DNA of 64,000 nt from CAWHHZ01 sp963829355 (GTDB taxonomy: Bacteria; Acidobacteriota; Thermoanaerobaculia; Gp7-AA8; JAHWKK01), in the NCBI GenBank assembly GCA_963829355.1, contig CAWHHZ010000014.1:62001-126000 (forward strand), given 5' to 3'. A program made the position numbers and the translations under genes. The first letter of the stretch is position 1, and every line of letters starts with the position of its first letter. This document shows, in pieces, positions 15,538 to 25,011 of this stretch. The notes beneath the pieces were generated by a model. It worked only from the letters and a program-made list of their open reading frames with translations. It ran no database searches and had not been told where the DNA came from.

Positions 15538-18270
15538 TTACTCCGGGATGAAACCGTCCAGCATGACCAGCCGCGGGGCGTCGGCTTTATCGGGGTAGAC
15601 GACGGCGAGGAACTGCGCCTCGTCGTGGCTGATCGCGCGGAACCAGTACCAGTCGGCTCCCTCGAAGAGCGCTTTGGGAAGGCCGATCTCCAGATCTCTG
15701 CCGCGATCATCGACAGTGACCGACATCATCGTGCCGGCGGGATCGAGGAAGAAGAGCTCACGTCCGTCGGGCCTCCATTCGGGAAGGAACCCCGCGTCCG
15801 ACGACACCTGCCATTTGCGACTCGTGTTGTCGACTCCGACGATGTAGACCCGCTGCGCGCCCGATTCGTTCGATGCGTAGGCGATCCAGCGGCCGTCGGG
15901 AGAGAACTTGGCGCTGTTGTCCACGCCCGGCCCCGCCGGTACGACCGCGATCCGATCACCCGGCGGATCGATCGGAAGCCGCCACAGTCCTCCATAGACC
16001 CCGGCACCGAACAGGAGATCCTTTCCTTCCGGAGAGAGGTCGAGTGTGCGTGAGAAGAGGTCGAGCCGGATCGTGTCCGGTGTGAGTGGCTCGACCGAGT
16101 CGGCGCTCGACATCACGACCGAGCTCGTCCCGTCCCTGAGACTCCTGACGACGATACTCGCCTTCGAACCGCCTCCCATCACCGTGTGATAGATGTGCTC
16201 GCCATCAGGTGCCCAGATCGCATCCCCCGCCCACGTCTCGTCGATCGTCAGACGCGTGCGCGTTCTCTTGTCGAGGTCGTAGACCCAGATCCCGCGGCTC
16301 GGATCTCCGATCGAGATCGCGATGCGCCGGCCGTCCGGAGAGATGTCGAAGTCCCAGAAAAGATCCCGTTCACCGAATTCCTCAATCACACGTCCATCGC
16401 GGCCAACCCAGGCGAGTGCACGACGGCCCGAATCGAAGCCTCCCGTGTGGTAGGTGACTCTCCCGGTCTGCGACGCCGAGATCGCGCCTCCGAAGACGCC
16501 GGTGTCGTACATGACATTCTGCGCGATCAGGCGAGGCTGCCCCCGCAGTTCGCCGTCTGCCGTGATCTCCTGCGTGTAGAGCGAATGCTGCCGGACGAAG
16601 AAGATCGAATGGTCTGCTACGACTGCGTTGGAGGTGCCGGTGAGGAGCAGCCTGGGCTCGCCGCCGTCGATCGGCGCGACGAAGACGTCGCCGCTGTCGC
16701 GGGAGGTATCACGGTGCTTTGCAGCGAGGTAGAGGAAATGCTTCCCATCCGGCAGGATGTCCGGCCAGCGGTGAGTGGTGTACTGGATACCATCCACCTT
16801 CGTCACGGGGACCGGAGTCCCACCGGAGGCGGGAACGCGAAAGACTCCGTCGAATGCGCCCGGTGTGAACACAATCGTATCGTCCGGCGCCCACGCCCCT
16901 CCTCGCATCAGCGAGTTCGGACAGATCGTAAAGGTCGCTCCGCCATTCACGTCCACCCACTTGAGGTCGTCTGCGGTCGAAAAACCGATGCGCCGGCTGT
17001 CCGGCGCCCAGAACGGAAAGATCGCTCCCTCGGTGCCGGGGATCTCGCGAACTTCACCGGTACTGAGAATTCGAATCCAGATTCTGCGCCCGCTCAGGTC
17101 GAGTGTAGAAGTCGTATTCGCTTGAGTGCGAGTGGTATGTCCGACCGCTCTCTCATCCATGACGAATGCGATCGCTTCCCCATCAGGGGAGAGAACAGCG
17201 GGGCCGGCAAAGTCACCGATCGCCGAGAAGTCGGACCCGGCCGGTGGCGCGATGTCAGCGACGAGTTTCTTCGGAGGGACGCCCTTCTTCGAGCCGACCA
17301 GATAGCCGAGTATGGCCACTGTGGCGACGAGCAGGACGATCGCCGTACGGAGAATCAGATCGGTCCGTTTCCGTTTCGCGATCAGGGGTGAGGCGACACC
17401 CGCCTGCGAGCCGGCTTCGCTGATCCAGCGAAGCTCCGAGGCGACGTCGTGCGCGGACTGCCATCGTTCGTCGGGATCCTTCTCGAGACATTTCTTCACG
17501 ACGTGCTCGAAGGCGGGAGGTGTGACGGGTTGAATCGTCGAGATCGGCTCCGGTTGCGATGCCACGATTGCAGCGATGAGGCTCGTCCTGGTCGCACCGG
17601 CGAAAGCGCGGCGGCCGGTGGCCATCTCATAGAGCACCGCACCGAGCGCGAAGATGTCCGTGCGCGCATCAGCTTCCTGACCCTCGAGCTGCTCGGGAGC
17701 CATGTACTGAAACGTCCCGAGAATCGTTCCCTCGGCCGTCAGCGGCTTCGCCTGCGTCGGCATCTCCGTCATCCCTTGAATGGGAGAAGCCTCCGATGCC
17801 GCGGTTGCGAGACCGAAGTCGAGCAGCTTCGCGCCCGTCCTGGTGATCATGACGTTGCCGGGCTTCAGGTCGCGATGGACGATTCCCTGGCGGTGTGCGC
17901 GGTCGAGCGCGTCGGCGATCTGCGCGCCGTAGCGAAGCATCTCGGGCACGGGCAGCGGGCCTTTCGTGAGGCGATCCGCGAGCGACTGCCCGTCGATCAG
18001 CTCCATCACGAGGTAGTGCAGCCCTTGCTCGTGACCGATGTCGTGCAACGTGCAGATGTTCGGGTGGTTGAGCGACGAGATCGTCTTTGCTTCCCGTTCG
18101 AAGCGCGCCAGGAACTGTTCGTTCTGCGCGAGGCTTTCCGGAAGGACTTTTATCGCGACCTCACGGTCGAGCCGCGTATCGACCGCCCGCCACACCTCTC
18201 CCATCCCCCCGGCACCGAGTGGCGAAACGATCTGATAGGGACCCAGACGGGTTCCTGGAGCGAGCGTCAT
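15538..18270 (-). CDS. Membrane Ser/Thr protein kinase with C-terminal PD40 beta-propeller
   Basis: 910 residues. The kinase domain (about 11-270) is complete: GAGGMGEVWRA glycine loop, VAIKVLP lysine, HRDLKPGNV catalytic loop and DFGLA. A membrane span (IVLLVATVAILGYLVG) near residue 315 separates it from a 570-residue extracytoplasmic part with repeated SPDG..IAF/IAY units (SPDGEAIAFV, SPDGRRIAIS, SPDGRWIAYAS), a PD40/TolB-like propeller. This is the one-component Hanks-type receptor kinase common in Acidobacteriota. The propeller probably senses an external ligand and the kinase phosphorylates cytosolic targets. Nearby peptidase genes run the same way but do not overlap. Confidence 0.9.
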   Translation of the reverse strand: MTLAPGTRLGPYQIVSPLGAGGMGEVWRAVDTRLDREVAIKVLPESLAQNEQFLARFEREAKTISSLNHPNICTLHDIGHEQGLHYLVMELIDGQSLADRLTKGPLPVPEMLRYGAQIADALDRAHRQGIVHRDLKPGNVMITRTGAKLLDFGLATAASEASPIQGMTEMPTQAKPLTAEGTILGTFQYMAPEQLEGQEADARTDIFALGAVLYEMATGRRAFAGATRTSLIAAIVASQPEPISTIQPVTPPAFEHVVKKCLEKDPDERWQSAHDVASELRWISEAGSQAGVASPLIAKRKRTDLILRTAIVLLVATVAILGYLVGSKKGVPPKKLVADIAPPAGSDFSAIGDFAGPAVLSPDGEAIAFVMDERAVGHTTRTQANTTSTLDLSGRRIWIRILSTGEVREIPGTEGAIFPFWAPDSRRIGFSTADDLKWVDVNGGATFTICPNSLMRGGAWAPDDTIVFTPGAFDGVFRVPASGGTPVPVTKVDGIQYTTHRWPDILPDGKHFLYLAAKHRDTSRDSGDVFVAPIDGGEPRLLLTGTSNAVVADHSIFFVRQHSLYTQEITADGELRGQPRLIAQNVMYDTGVFGGAISASQTGRVTYHTGGFDSGRRALAWVGRDGRVIEEFGERDLFWDFDISPDGRRIAISIGDPSRGIWVYDLDKRTRTRLTIDETWAGDAIWAPDGEHIYHTVMGGGSKASIVVRSLRDGTSSVVMSSADSVEPLTPDTIRLDLFSRTLDLSPEGKDLLFGAGVYGGLWRLPIDPPGDRIAVVPAGPGVDNSAKFSPDGRWIAYASNESGAQRVYIVGVDNTSRKWQVSSDAGFLPEWRPDGRELFFLDPAGTMMSVTVDDRGRDLEIGLPKALFEGADWYWFRAISHDEAQFLAVVYPDKADAPRLVMLDGFIPE

Positions 18271-18462
18271 GAATCCACCTTGCCGAAAGAGATTGAACCG
18301 ATGTGCTGCCGCTGACCTGTAGTCGTGATGCGGTCAAGGATAGCAGAGCAGCGGCGGGGCGGCGGCGGGGAGAATAACGGGGAGAGTCGGCTCGTCTCCC
18401 GTCAGGGGAGGGAAGGGGCGACCTGCGGCGGGCCGAAGCCCTGCCGCAGGTCGCGGGGATGA

Positions 18463-20571
18463 TCACCAGATTCTGACGCGCTCGTCGGGAGGTAGGTACA
18501 TCGCTGAGTCGGGACCGACTCCGAACGCCTGGTACCATGCGTCGACGTTGCGCAGAGGTCCGAGAACACGCCAGCGGGCGGGGCTGTGCGGGTCGGTCGC
18601 TACCTGCTGGATCAGCCCCTCGGGACGCGCTTTCTGCTGCCACGCCTGCGCGAAGGCCAGGAAGAATCGCTGATCGCCGGTCAGTCCATCGATCACCGGC
18701 GCAGGTTTGCCGTTGAGCGATGCATGGTAGGCGTCGTAGGCGACGCGCAGTCCGGCCATGTCGGCGATGTTCTCGCCCATGGTCAGCTCGGGATTGATGA
18801 AGTGCCCCGGCGCAACCTCGAACTCGGCGTACTGCTTGCCGAAGTCTTTTGTCTTCGCTTCGAAGCGCTCCGCATCTCCCTCGGTCCACCAGTCGCGAAG
18901 ACGTCCATCGGCGTCGATCTTCCGTCCCTGGTCGTCGAAACCATGAGTGATCTCATGGCCGATCACGGCACCGATCGCTCCGTAATTCACGGCGTCATCC
19001 GCCGACAGATTGAACATCGGAGGCTGGAGAATGCCCGCGGGGAACACGATCTTGTTTTCGAATGCTCCGTTGTAGGCATTGAGTGTCTGGGGCGTCATTC
19101 CCCACAGGCCCTTGTCGACTGGCTTATCGATCTTTTCTCGCTCGTAGTTCCACTCGTTCGCGTTGACACGTTCGACATTGCCGAGAAGGTCGTGCTTGTC
19201 GAGCCGGAGCGCAGAGTAGTCGCGGAACTCATCCGGATAGCCGACCATGACATCCATCTTGTCGAGCTTCTCCATCGCCGCGGTCTTGGTCTCGGGCGCC
19301 ATCCAGTCGTTGGTGCGGATGCGCACCGCCATGGCGTTCTTGAGATTTGTGACCATCTCCTCCATCTTTGCCTTTGCTTCAGGAGGGAAGTGCCGCGCGA
19401 CGTACGTTTCACCGAGAAGCTCGCCGAGCGAGCTGTCGATCAACTGGACTCCGCGTGTCCAGCGGGGACGAAGCTCTTTCGTCCCGGAGAGTACCTTCAG
19501 AAAGTCGAACCGGCTCTGTACGAGCTCGTCCGAGAGATATGGAGACGCCTGATGAACAGTGTGGGCGAGCTCCCACAGCTTGAGTGTATCGAGCGGTGTT
19601 TCTGCATAGAGCTCGGCAATGGCCTTGACGGCGCTGTTGTCCATCACGATGATGTTGCGATCGGTCTGGACGCCGGCGCCGGCGAGCAGTGCCGACCAGT
19701 CGATCTCCGGCGCGTACTCCTTCAACTCGGACAGCGACATCGGGTTGTTGATCAGGCCGAAGTTTCTGCGGTCGGCGACATCCCAGTAGCGTCGCGCCAC
19801 CTCGGTCTCGAAGGCCATGACCTTCTGTGCCGCCGTCGCGGGATCCGGCTCGCCGATCTGATTGAAGATGCGCGTCAGATACGCGACATACGCCTCGCGC
19901 TCTTTGCTGAATCGATCGTCGAAATAGTAGTCCTTCTCCGGAAGCCCGAGGCCGCCGGCACCGAGGAAGAGGCTGGTGTGGGTGGGATCATTGGGGTCGG
20001 CATACGGAAAGAGTCCCGCGAGCGAATCGCCGAATGCTCCTGTAGTCGTTCCCATGTAGCGGGCGAAGGCGGTCTTGTCACGAAGTCCGCGGATCTCAGA
20101 CAGCCGGGGCTCGAGTGGCTTCAATCCGAGAGCGTTGACACGATTCTCGTCCATGAAACTCGTGAAGAGCGCACCGAGCTGATCGTCCGAGGACGCTTCC
20201 ATGATGATGGTGCGCAACTGCCCCTCGGTGACCTTGTAGATGTCCCAGCCGACACCGGCGCTGGCCTGGTCCGAAGGGATTTCGGTCCGAGCCCGCCAGG
20301 CACCGCTGGCGTAGGTATCGAAGTCGTCACCAGGTTTGACGGACTTCTCCATCGCGGTGGCGTCGTAGCCCCACGAACCGAAGTCGCGTGGCTCCTGGAC
20401 CGGCGGCAGGCTCTCCGCCCAGGACACCTCCGGACTGGTGGCGGTGTTGGCGGTTGCAGCGATCGCCTCCGCGGCTGGCGCAGGCGGAGCCTCGGGGGCA
20501 TCGGGTGTGGTCGCGCACGCTCCGGTTATGGACGCGGCGATGGACAATACAATGACTGTAGCTCGATTCAT
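18463..20571 (-). CDS. M13-family metallopeptidase (neprilysin-like), probable lipoprotein
   Basis: 702 residues from ATG at 20571; a TTG six codons upstream is less likely because a GAGGAG site precedes the ATG. The N-terminus (VIVLSIAASITGACATTPDA) is a lipoprotein signal with lipobox TGAC. The M13 zinc motif VIGHEITHGFDDQG lies near residue 537, and ENIADMAG near 597 supplies the third ligand. Conserved LNAYNGAFENKIVFPAGILQPP and the C-terminal VRIW end complete the family. It likely cleaves peptides in the periplasm or at the surface. Confidence 0.92.
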   Translation of the reverse strand: MNRATVIVLSIAASITGACATTPDAPEAPPAPAAEAIAATANTATSPEVSWAESLPPVQEPRDFGSWGYDATAMEKSVKPGDDFDTYASGAWRARTEIPSDQASAGVGWDIYKVTEGQLRTIIMEASSDDQLGALFTSFMDENRVNALGLKPLEPRLSEIRGLRDKTAFARYMGTTTGAFGDSLAGLFPYADPNDPTHTSLFLGAGGLGLPEKDYYFDDRFSKEREAYVAYLTRIFNQIGEPDPATAAQKVMAFETEVARRYWDVADRRNFGLINNPMSLSELKEYAPEIDWSALLAGAGVQTDRNIIVMDNSAVKAIAELYAETPLDTLKLWELAHTVHQASPYLSDELVQSRFDFLKVLSGTKELRPRWTRGVQLIDSSLGELLGETYVARHFPPEAKAKMEEMVTNLKNAMAVRIRTNDWMAPETKTAAMEKLDKMDVMVGYPDEFRDYSALRLDKHDLLGNVERVNANEWNYEREKIDKPVDKGLWGMTPQTLNAYNGAFENKIVFPAGILQPPMFNLSADDAVNYGAIGAVIGHEITHGFDDQGRKIDADGRLRDWWTEGDAERFEAKTKDFGKQYAEFEVAPGHFINPELTMGENIADMAGLRVAYDAYHASLNGKPAPVIDGLTGDQRFFLAFAQAWQQKARPEGLIQQVATDPHSPARWRVLGPLRNVDAWYQAFGVGPDSAMYLPPDERVRIW

Positions 20572-20727
20572 CGACAGTTCTCCTCTCAAAAAGACACGGA
20601 GATTCTAGCAGCCACGACGGAATCGCGGTGGAGCGGGTGGTACGAATCGCGGGAATTGCGTGATGGATGCCGGGGGCGTGGTCGAAGATTGGTGTCGTAG
20701 TGATTGAACTTCGGCCAGTGAAAGGGG

Positions 20728-20878
20728 TGTCATCCTGAGAGGCCGGATCCTGCGAAGCGGGAGGAGGCCTGCCGTGAGCGAAGCCGAAGGGACGGTCGAA
20801 GGATCTCGTGGAGCCTACCGGCCCGAAGTTCGGCTCGAGTCAGGACGTACCCGATCCTTCGCTTCGCTCAGGATGACA
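20728..20878. repeat. Family A repeat, copy 5, long variant
   Basis: Outer ends TGTCATCCTGAG and GCTCAGGATGACA. It has a longer left arm with GGCCGGATCCTGCGAAGCGG and GAGCGAAGCCGAAGGGACGG. It fills most of the 376-bp gap between the S9 peptidase 3' end and the M13 gene; the remainder (20572-20727, 20879-20947) shows no gene. Confidence 0.8.
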
Positions 20879-20947
20879 AACTGTTCATTTCACTCCACTG
20901 GTGCCGGCGAAGCGGCGCCATTCCTCCGGCTCCGGACAACTTCCAGT

Positions 20948-23368
20948 CTACTGCTGCTCAGATGCTGGCTTTACATAGGTCTCGAGCCAACGGTCCATCT
21001 CCCAGAGCATGTGCATGATCGACTCTCGTGAGCGATAGCCGTGACTCTCGTGCGGGAGCATCACGAGCCGCGCGGTCTTTCCCATTCCCTTGAGCGCGTT
21101 GTAAAAGCGCTCGCTCTGCATCGGGAACGTGCCCGAGTTGTTGTCTGCCTCTCCGTGAATCATCAGGATCGGCTCATTCACCTTCTCCGCGTTCATGAAT
21201 GGTGACATCGTGAAGTAGACCTCCGGTGCTTCCCAGAAGGTTCTTTCCTCGGACTGGAACCCGAAGGGGGTGAGGGATCTGTTGTATGCGCCGCTACGCG
21301 CAATTCCGGCGCGGAAAAGATCGGAGTGGGCGAGGAGGTTCGCCGTCATGAACGCTCCGTACGAATGACCGCCCACTGCGACGCGATCTGGATCCACGAC
21401 GCCTCTTCTCGCACCTTCTGCAATGAGAGCCTCGGCGTTCATGACGAGCTGTTCGCGGAAGGTGTCGTTCGGCTCGTCTTCGCCCTCGCCGACCACCGGC
21501 ATCGCCGCGTCATCGAGCACGGCATAGCCGCGGGTGACCCATGGCACCGGTCCCCAATAGCTGACCCACTTGAACCGGTACGGTGAGTCCTGGACCTGGC
21601 CAGCCGCGCTGGCGTCCTTGTACTCGTTCGGGTAGGCCCAGACGAAGGTCGGAAGCGGACCATCCGTGGCGGCGTCGTACCCGGGCGGGAGATAGAGCAT
21701 CGCGCTGAGAGTGACGCCGTCTTCACGCTTGTAGGTGATGAACTCCTTCTGAATTCCTTTCAGCTCGGGATAGGGATGATCGAACCTCGTCAGCGGCCGT
21801 AGCTCGGGTCCCGCGAGGTTGCGTGCGTAGTAGTTCGGTGGCACATCGTTCGACTCCCGCCGTGTGAGCAGGAGAGAGCGTTCCTCGTCGAGGAAGGCAA
21901 TCGGCTCTTCGTAGACGGGAGCCTCGGATCGGAACAGCTCGGTGGTCGAGGAGGTTTCGCGATCGAAGCGTCGCACGAAGGGGCGATCCCCCTCCGCTGA
22001 CGCGCCGTCTCCCCGGAGGAAGAAATCGCCGTCCTTTGCGAGTGCGACAACGGAACGTCCCATGTCGTTCGTCGTCGTCATCATGTTGCCCGGATCGTTG
22101 TAGCGATCCTCGAAGGAGTAATCAAAGATGATCTTTCCTGCTCCTGGATCGGAGGGATTCACTTCGTAGGTCCTTGCCTTGCGGTCGCTCCACCACCACT
22201 CCGACACGTATGCCTGGTCCTCGTCTCCCCAGCTCACGCCTGAGAACCGCAGTGGGATGGTCACGAGCTGAATCGCCTCTCCGTCAAACGGAGCAGAGAG
22301 CATCATCACCCGGTCACGTTCCGCGGCGTCGGCCCTTGCGTCACCCTCGTCGAGCGCCTCTGTCCAGTAGAGCGTGGCGGGCGCGTCGCTGCGCCAGCCG
22401 GTGTTTCGCATGCCCGTCGGAACCGAGCCGAAACCGAGCGGGACGTCGTCCTGCAAGGGGAGGTCGGCGAGCTGGGTGACTCTCTTGCCGTTGCGATCGA
22501 GAACTTCGATCGTCCTTGGAAAGCGATACCACGGCACGAGGTAGGAGTAGGGGCGATGGATCGTCTCGACGAGGATGTACTCACCATCTGGGGATGGATC
22601 GACGCCGACGATCGCTCCCCGTTTTCCTAGTTCCCGGATCTTTCCGCTCATGTCGATCCGCGCGAGCTCGGATGTCGCGAAATGGTCGAAGGTGCGCTCA
22701 TCGGAGGGGCTGGCGAGCAGGTCCTGATACGTTCTGGCGGGCGCCGTTTTGCCGACATTCTCCTGAATGACGGGGCCTTCCGGCACACGCGACTCTTCCG
22801 GACGCTCGCCGAGGTCATCCGGGACGAGCCGCGCGAGCAGCGCAGTCGAGTCGCCCAACCATTTGATGGGGCTGCCGCTGACGGTATCGTTGATCGCGCG
22901 GTCGGACAGGCGTCGTGCCTTGGCAGTCTCGAGGTCGGCGATCCAGATCTGTACCTGATCGCCGGTGTCGAGGGTAAACGCCACGCGGCTGCTGTCGGGT
23001 GACCATTCGGCATTTCTGATCCGCGGCTCGGCGGGCAGGCCGGCGATACGTCGCTGGCTGCCATCCGAGACGTCGACGAGAACCATTCCGTTGTAGTTGC
23101 GATCGCGGCTCGGACCGAAGTTCGACGGATTGATCCGGACGCCGGCAAGCCGTAGCTCCGGCGCCGCAAGCTCATCGATCGGCGGGAGACTCGGGCGTTC
23201 GAGAAGGAGAAGTGTTTTCGTGTCGGGACTGACGCTAACGATCGGCGTCAGCGGCGCATCAACCAGTTGGGCCAGCTCCGGAGGCGGAGTCTGATACGTG
23301 TCGGCAGCAGCGAGCGGCAACGCGAACGCGAGCGTCAGAGAGATCGGCAGTGCGAGCGACTTGAACAC
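20948..23368 (-). CDS. Exported S9-family (prolyl oligopeptidase-type) serine peptidase
   Basis: About 806 residues from GTG at 23368, chosen because AAGGAGG sits 5 nt upstream; a longer frame to 23419 lacks a site. Signal peptide FKSLALPISLTLAFALPLAAADT. Residues 40-500 form a propeller with SPD(S/G) units. The alpha/beta-hydrolase end carries GGHSYGAF (nucleophile Ser near 666), HGEADNNSG (Asp near 739) and HESHGY (His near 773). It resembles the glutamyl/acylaminoacyl-type S9 peptidases common in Acidobacteriota. It probably degrades short peptides outside the cytoplasm. Confidence 0.9.
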   Translation of the reverse strand: MFKSLALPISLTLAFALPLAAADTYQTPPPELAQLVDAPLTPIVSVSPDTKTLLLLERPSLPPIDELAAPELRLAGVRINPSNFGPSRDRNYNGMVLVDVSDGSQRRIAGLPAEPRIRNAEWSPDSSRVAFTLDTGDQVQIWIADLETAKARRLSDRAINDTVSGSPIKWLGDSTALLARLVPDDLGERPEESRVPEGPVIQENVGKTAPARTYQDLLASPSDERTFDHFATSELARIDMSGKIRELGKRGAIVGVDPSPDGEYILVETIHRPYSYLVPWYRFPRTIEVLDRNGKRVTQLADLPLQDDVPLGFGSVPTGMRNTGWRSDAPATLYWTEALDEGDARADAAERDRVMMLSAPFDGEAIQLVTIPLRFSGVSWGDEDQAYVSEWWWSDRKARTYEVNPSDPGAGKIIFDYSFEDRYNDPGNMMTTTNDMGRSVVALAKDGDFFLRGDGASAEGDRPFVRRFDRETSSTTELFRSEAPVYEEPIAFLDEERSLLLTRRESNDVPPNYYARNLAGPELRPLTRFDHPYPELKGIQKEFITYKREDGVTLSAMLYLPPGYDAATDGPLPTFVWAYPNEYKDASAAGQVQDSPYRFKWVSYWGPVPWVTRGYAVLDDAAMPVVGEGEDEPNDTFREQLVMNAEALIAEGARRGVVDPDRVAVGGHSYGAFMTANLLAHSDLFRAGIARSGAYNRSLTPFGFQSEERTFWEAPEVYFTMSPFMNAEKVNEPILMIHGEADNNSGTFPMQSERFYNALKGMGKTARLVMLPHESHGYRSRESIMHMLWEMDRWLETYVKPASEQQ

Positions 23369-23429
23369 GAGAGCCTCCTTGAACGTCGCCGGAAGTCTAT
23401 CGCACCACCCGCGGACCACGTGTGATCAA

Positions 23430-23885
23430 TCACGACGCTGCCAGTGCGGTCCTCCAGTCCGCGACTTTGCCGGGCTCGCTTCGACGCGGGCGAATCATTC
23501 TGATCGGCTCGATCGTCAGCCGGACCAGAGTGTCCGCATCATGAACGACACTGATCTGAGCCTGCCGATAGTCGCCCGGAAACCGGAAGGTGAAGAAGAA
23601 CGTTTCATCGAACTCATCCCTGCGAAAGAGGGAGGATAGCGACTCGTGAAATGGTCTGATGAAAAAGCAGGGGGCGATACCCGAGAAGATCGAGCGCCCT
23701 TTGATCCCTGGATTGACGTTCATCGTGCCGGGAGCGGGCTGCCAGTCATGGATCATGCCTTCACGATCGATGAGGAATGTTCCGAAGGGGAGGGCATCGA
23801 AATCACGTGGACGGATTGCGCCCACTTCACGTGGGAGCTCCTGGGAAGAAAGATCGTACCAGCGTTTGACGAGGCTGTGCTTCAT
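23430..23885 (-). CDS. Photoactive-yellow-protein-like PAS protein, keeps the chromophore cysteine
   Basis: 151 residues; ATG at 23885 after AAAGGAAGG, overlapping the upstream paralogue's stop as ATGA. It aligns along its length with PYP: DFDALPFGTFLIDREGMI matches the strand region LDGLAFGAIQLDGDGNI, RSIFSGIAPCFF matches [12 protein letters not shown], and ETFFFTFRFPGDYRQAQISVV matches the MFEYTFDYQ region. The Cys in APC is in the position that binds p-coumarate in PYP (Cys69). The PYP residues Tyr42 and Glu46 are replaced (Trp and Pro by my alignment). It may therefore bind a different ligand or be a non-photoactive sensor. Partner and output are unknown. Confidence 0.75.
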   Translation of the reverse strand: MKHSLVKRWYDLSSQELPREVGAIRPRDFDALPFGTFLIDREGMIHDWQPAPGTMNVNPGIKGRSIFSGIAPCFFIRPFHESLSSLFRRDEFDETFFFTFRFPGDYRQAQISVVHDADTLVRLTIEPIRMIRPRRSEPGKVADWRTALAAS

Positions 23886-24349
23886 GACGCCTTCCTTTCG
23901 AGTCTGCCAGTCGAACTGCATCGTGATGGTGTGTGAATCGAGCCGATCTGGAGACGAGGCTCGATGAGGGTCCAGATCAGTCCGGTACCCGGGTCCGAAA
24001 CCATTCGCACTTTTGTGGTGCGCCATCCAGTGGGGAACCGGAACGTGTGCAGGAAGGTCGCGTCGAGGTTTCCGCGCAGGGCTCCACTCTGGAACCGGGC
24101 GTAGAACTCCGAAGACCTGGTCCCTGGCAGGACCGCATTGAAGAATCCTCGCCCGAGCACGTCGTCCCGGTAGAACCCCGTGAAGCGGGATCTCCCGTCG
24201 CTGAAGGCGAGGATCAGACCGTCCCGCGCGACGCATATCGAGGCGAAAGGAAGAGAGTCGAGCTCATCGTCTCGGAGGAGAGCGATCTCGCGGACGAGCT
24301 CATTCGGTGGGATAGAGAACCATTTGAGGCGGCGGCTCCTGTTTTTCAT
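23882..24349 (-). CDS. Photoactive-yellow-protein-like PAS protein, chromophore cysteine replaced
   Basis: 155 residues from ATG 24349 (a GTG one codon earlier is possible). From LDSLPFASICVARDG onward it aligns without gaps to PYP, for example RGFFNAVLPGTRSSEFYARF against [20 protein letters not shown], and DATFLHTFRFPTGW against NTMFEYTFDYQMTP. The residue at PYP Cys69 is Gly, and Glu46 is Arg, so covalent p-coumarate binding is not expected. It is the first gene of a coupled pair with the cysteine-bearing paralogue, suggesting duplication and possibly heterodimers. No coumarate ligase or tyrosine ammonia lyase is nearby. Confidence 0.75.
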   Translation of the reverse strand: MKNRSRRLKWFSIPPNELVREIALLRDDELDSLPFASICVARDGLILAFSDGRSRFTGFYRDDVLGRGFFNAVLPGTRSSEFYARFQSGALRGNLDATFLHTFRFPTGWRTTKVRMVSDPGTGLIWTLIEPRLQIGSIHTPSRCSSTGRLERKAS

Positions 24350-24558
24350 CACGCCTATAGCTATGGCGAGACCCAGGCCACCGATCGTTCGACGCTAAGT
24401 GCTTGATAAGGAGAGCAATACGCCTACTGTAGTTCGTCTCGGTGCGTCGTGGGATCGAACACGCGTCCATGATCCGGACGGCGACGCTGCATGGATTCGC
24501 ACACACTGTCGTTCCGCGGCGCGCCCTTCGGCCGCCGGACCAGCGACCACGACAATCT

Positions 24559-24978
24559 TGTCATCCTGAGAGGCTGTGAAAAAATCCAGCGCGCCCTGCG
24601 CTGGTGGTGCTTACGGTTCGAGCTCAAGGAACGAGGAGGAGCCGCGGTGGTTCCTCGGTGACGACGAGTGACGCGGAGATCGGGCCGTAACCACCACCAG
24701 CCCAAAGGGTTACGGGCGGGGCGTCGCCGATCGCTGTCTGTCGCAGCTCCTTTCCGATGAACCACATCGCTGCGTCGCTGCTCCGCGCGCTCGAGACTCG
24801 CCGCGCCCGTAACGCAGGGTACGCTGGATTCTTTCACAGCCTCTGAGCCGCCGAAGCGCAGCGGACCCCGAGCGAAGCCGAAGGAACGGTCGAAGGATCG
24901 CGTACGGCCCGACTCTCAGGACGGAAAGAACGCGACAGTCAGCACGTATCCGATCCTTCGCTGGCGCTCAGGATGACA
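24559..24978. repeat. Family A repeat, copy 6, interrupted by a 272-bp insertion
   Basis: Left end TGTCATCCTGAG (24559-24570) and the rest from CTGAGCCGCCGAAGCG (24843) to GGATGACA (24978). The two parts are separated by the MITE-like element at 24571-24842. If that element is removed together with one CTGAG, a normal family A copy of about 143 bp is restored. Confidence 0.82.
24571..24842. mobile_element. MITE-like element, 272 bp, with 30-bp terminal inverted repeats and 5-bp duplication
   Basis: Left end AGGCTGTGAAAAAATCC... (24571-24600) and the reverse complement of the right end (24813-24842) AGGCTGTGAAAGAATCC... match at 27 of 30 positions. CTGAG stands directly on both sides (24566-24570, 24843-24847), as expected for a 5-bp target duplication. 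Inside, CTGGTGGTG-CTTACGG (24601-24616) and CCGTAA-CCACCACCAG near 24688-24703 form a subterminal inverted repeat. No convincing coding region is present, so movement would need a transposase elsewhere. Confidence 0.75.
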
Positions 24979-25011
24979 TCTGCTTTTACACTCGCACTCT
25001 ACGCGACACGC

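Noticed and set aside
18586..20700. 704-codon open frame opposite the M13 peptidase gene
   Set aside because: Shadow of the M13 gene, which has HEITH and NIADMAG motifs.
24424..24837. 137-codon open frame inside the MITE-like element
   Set aside because: It spans repeat and element sequence, is Arg-rich and has no start site or family motif.
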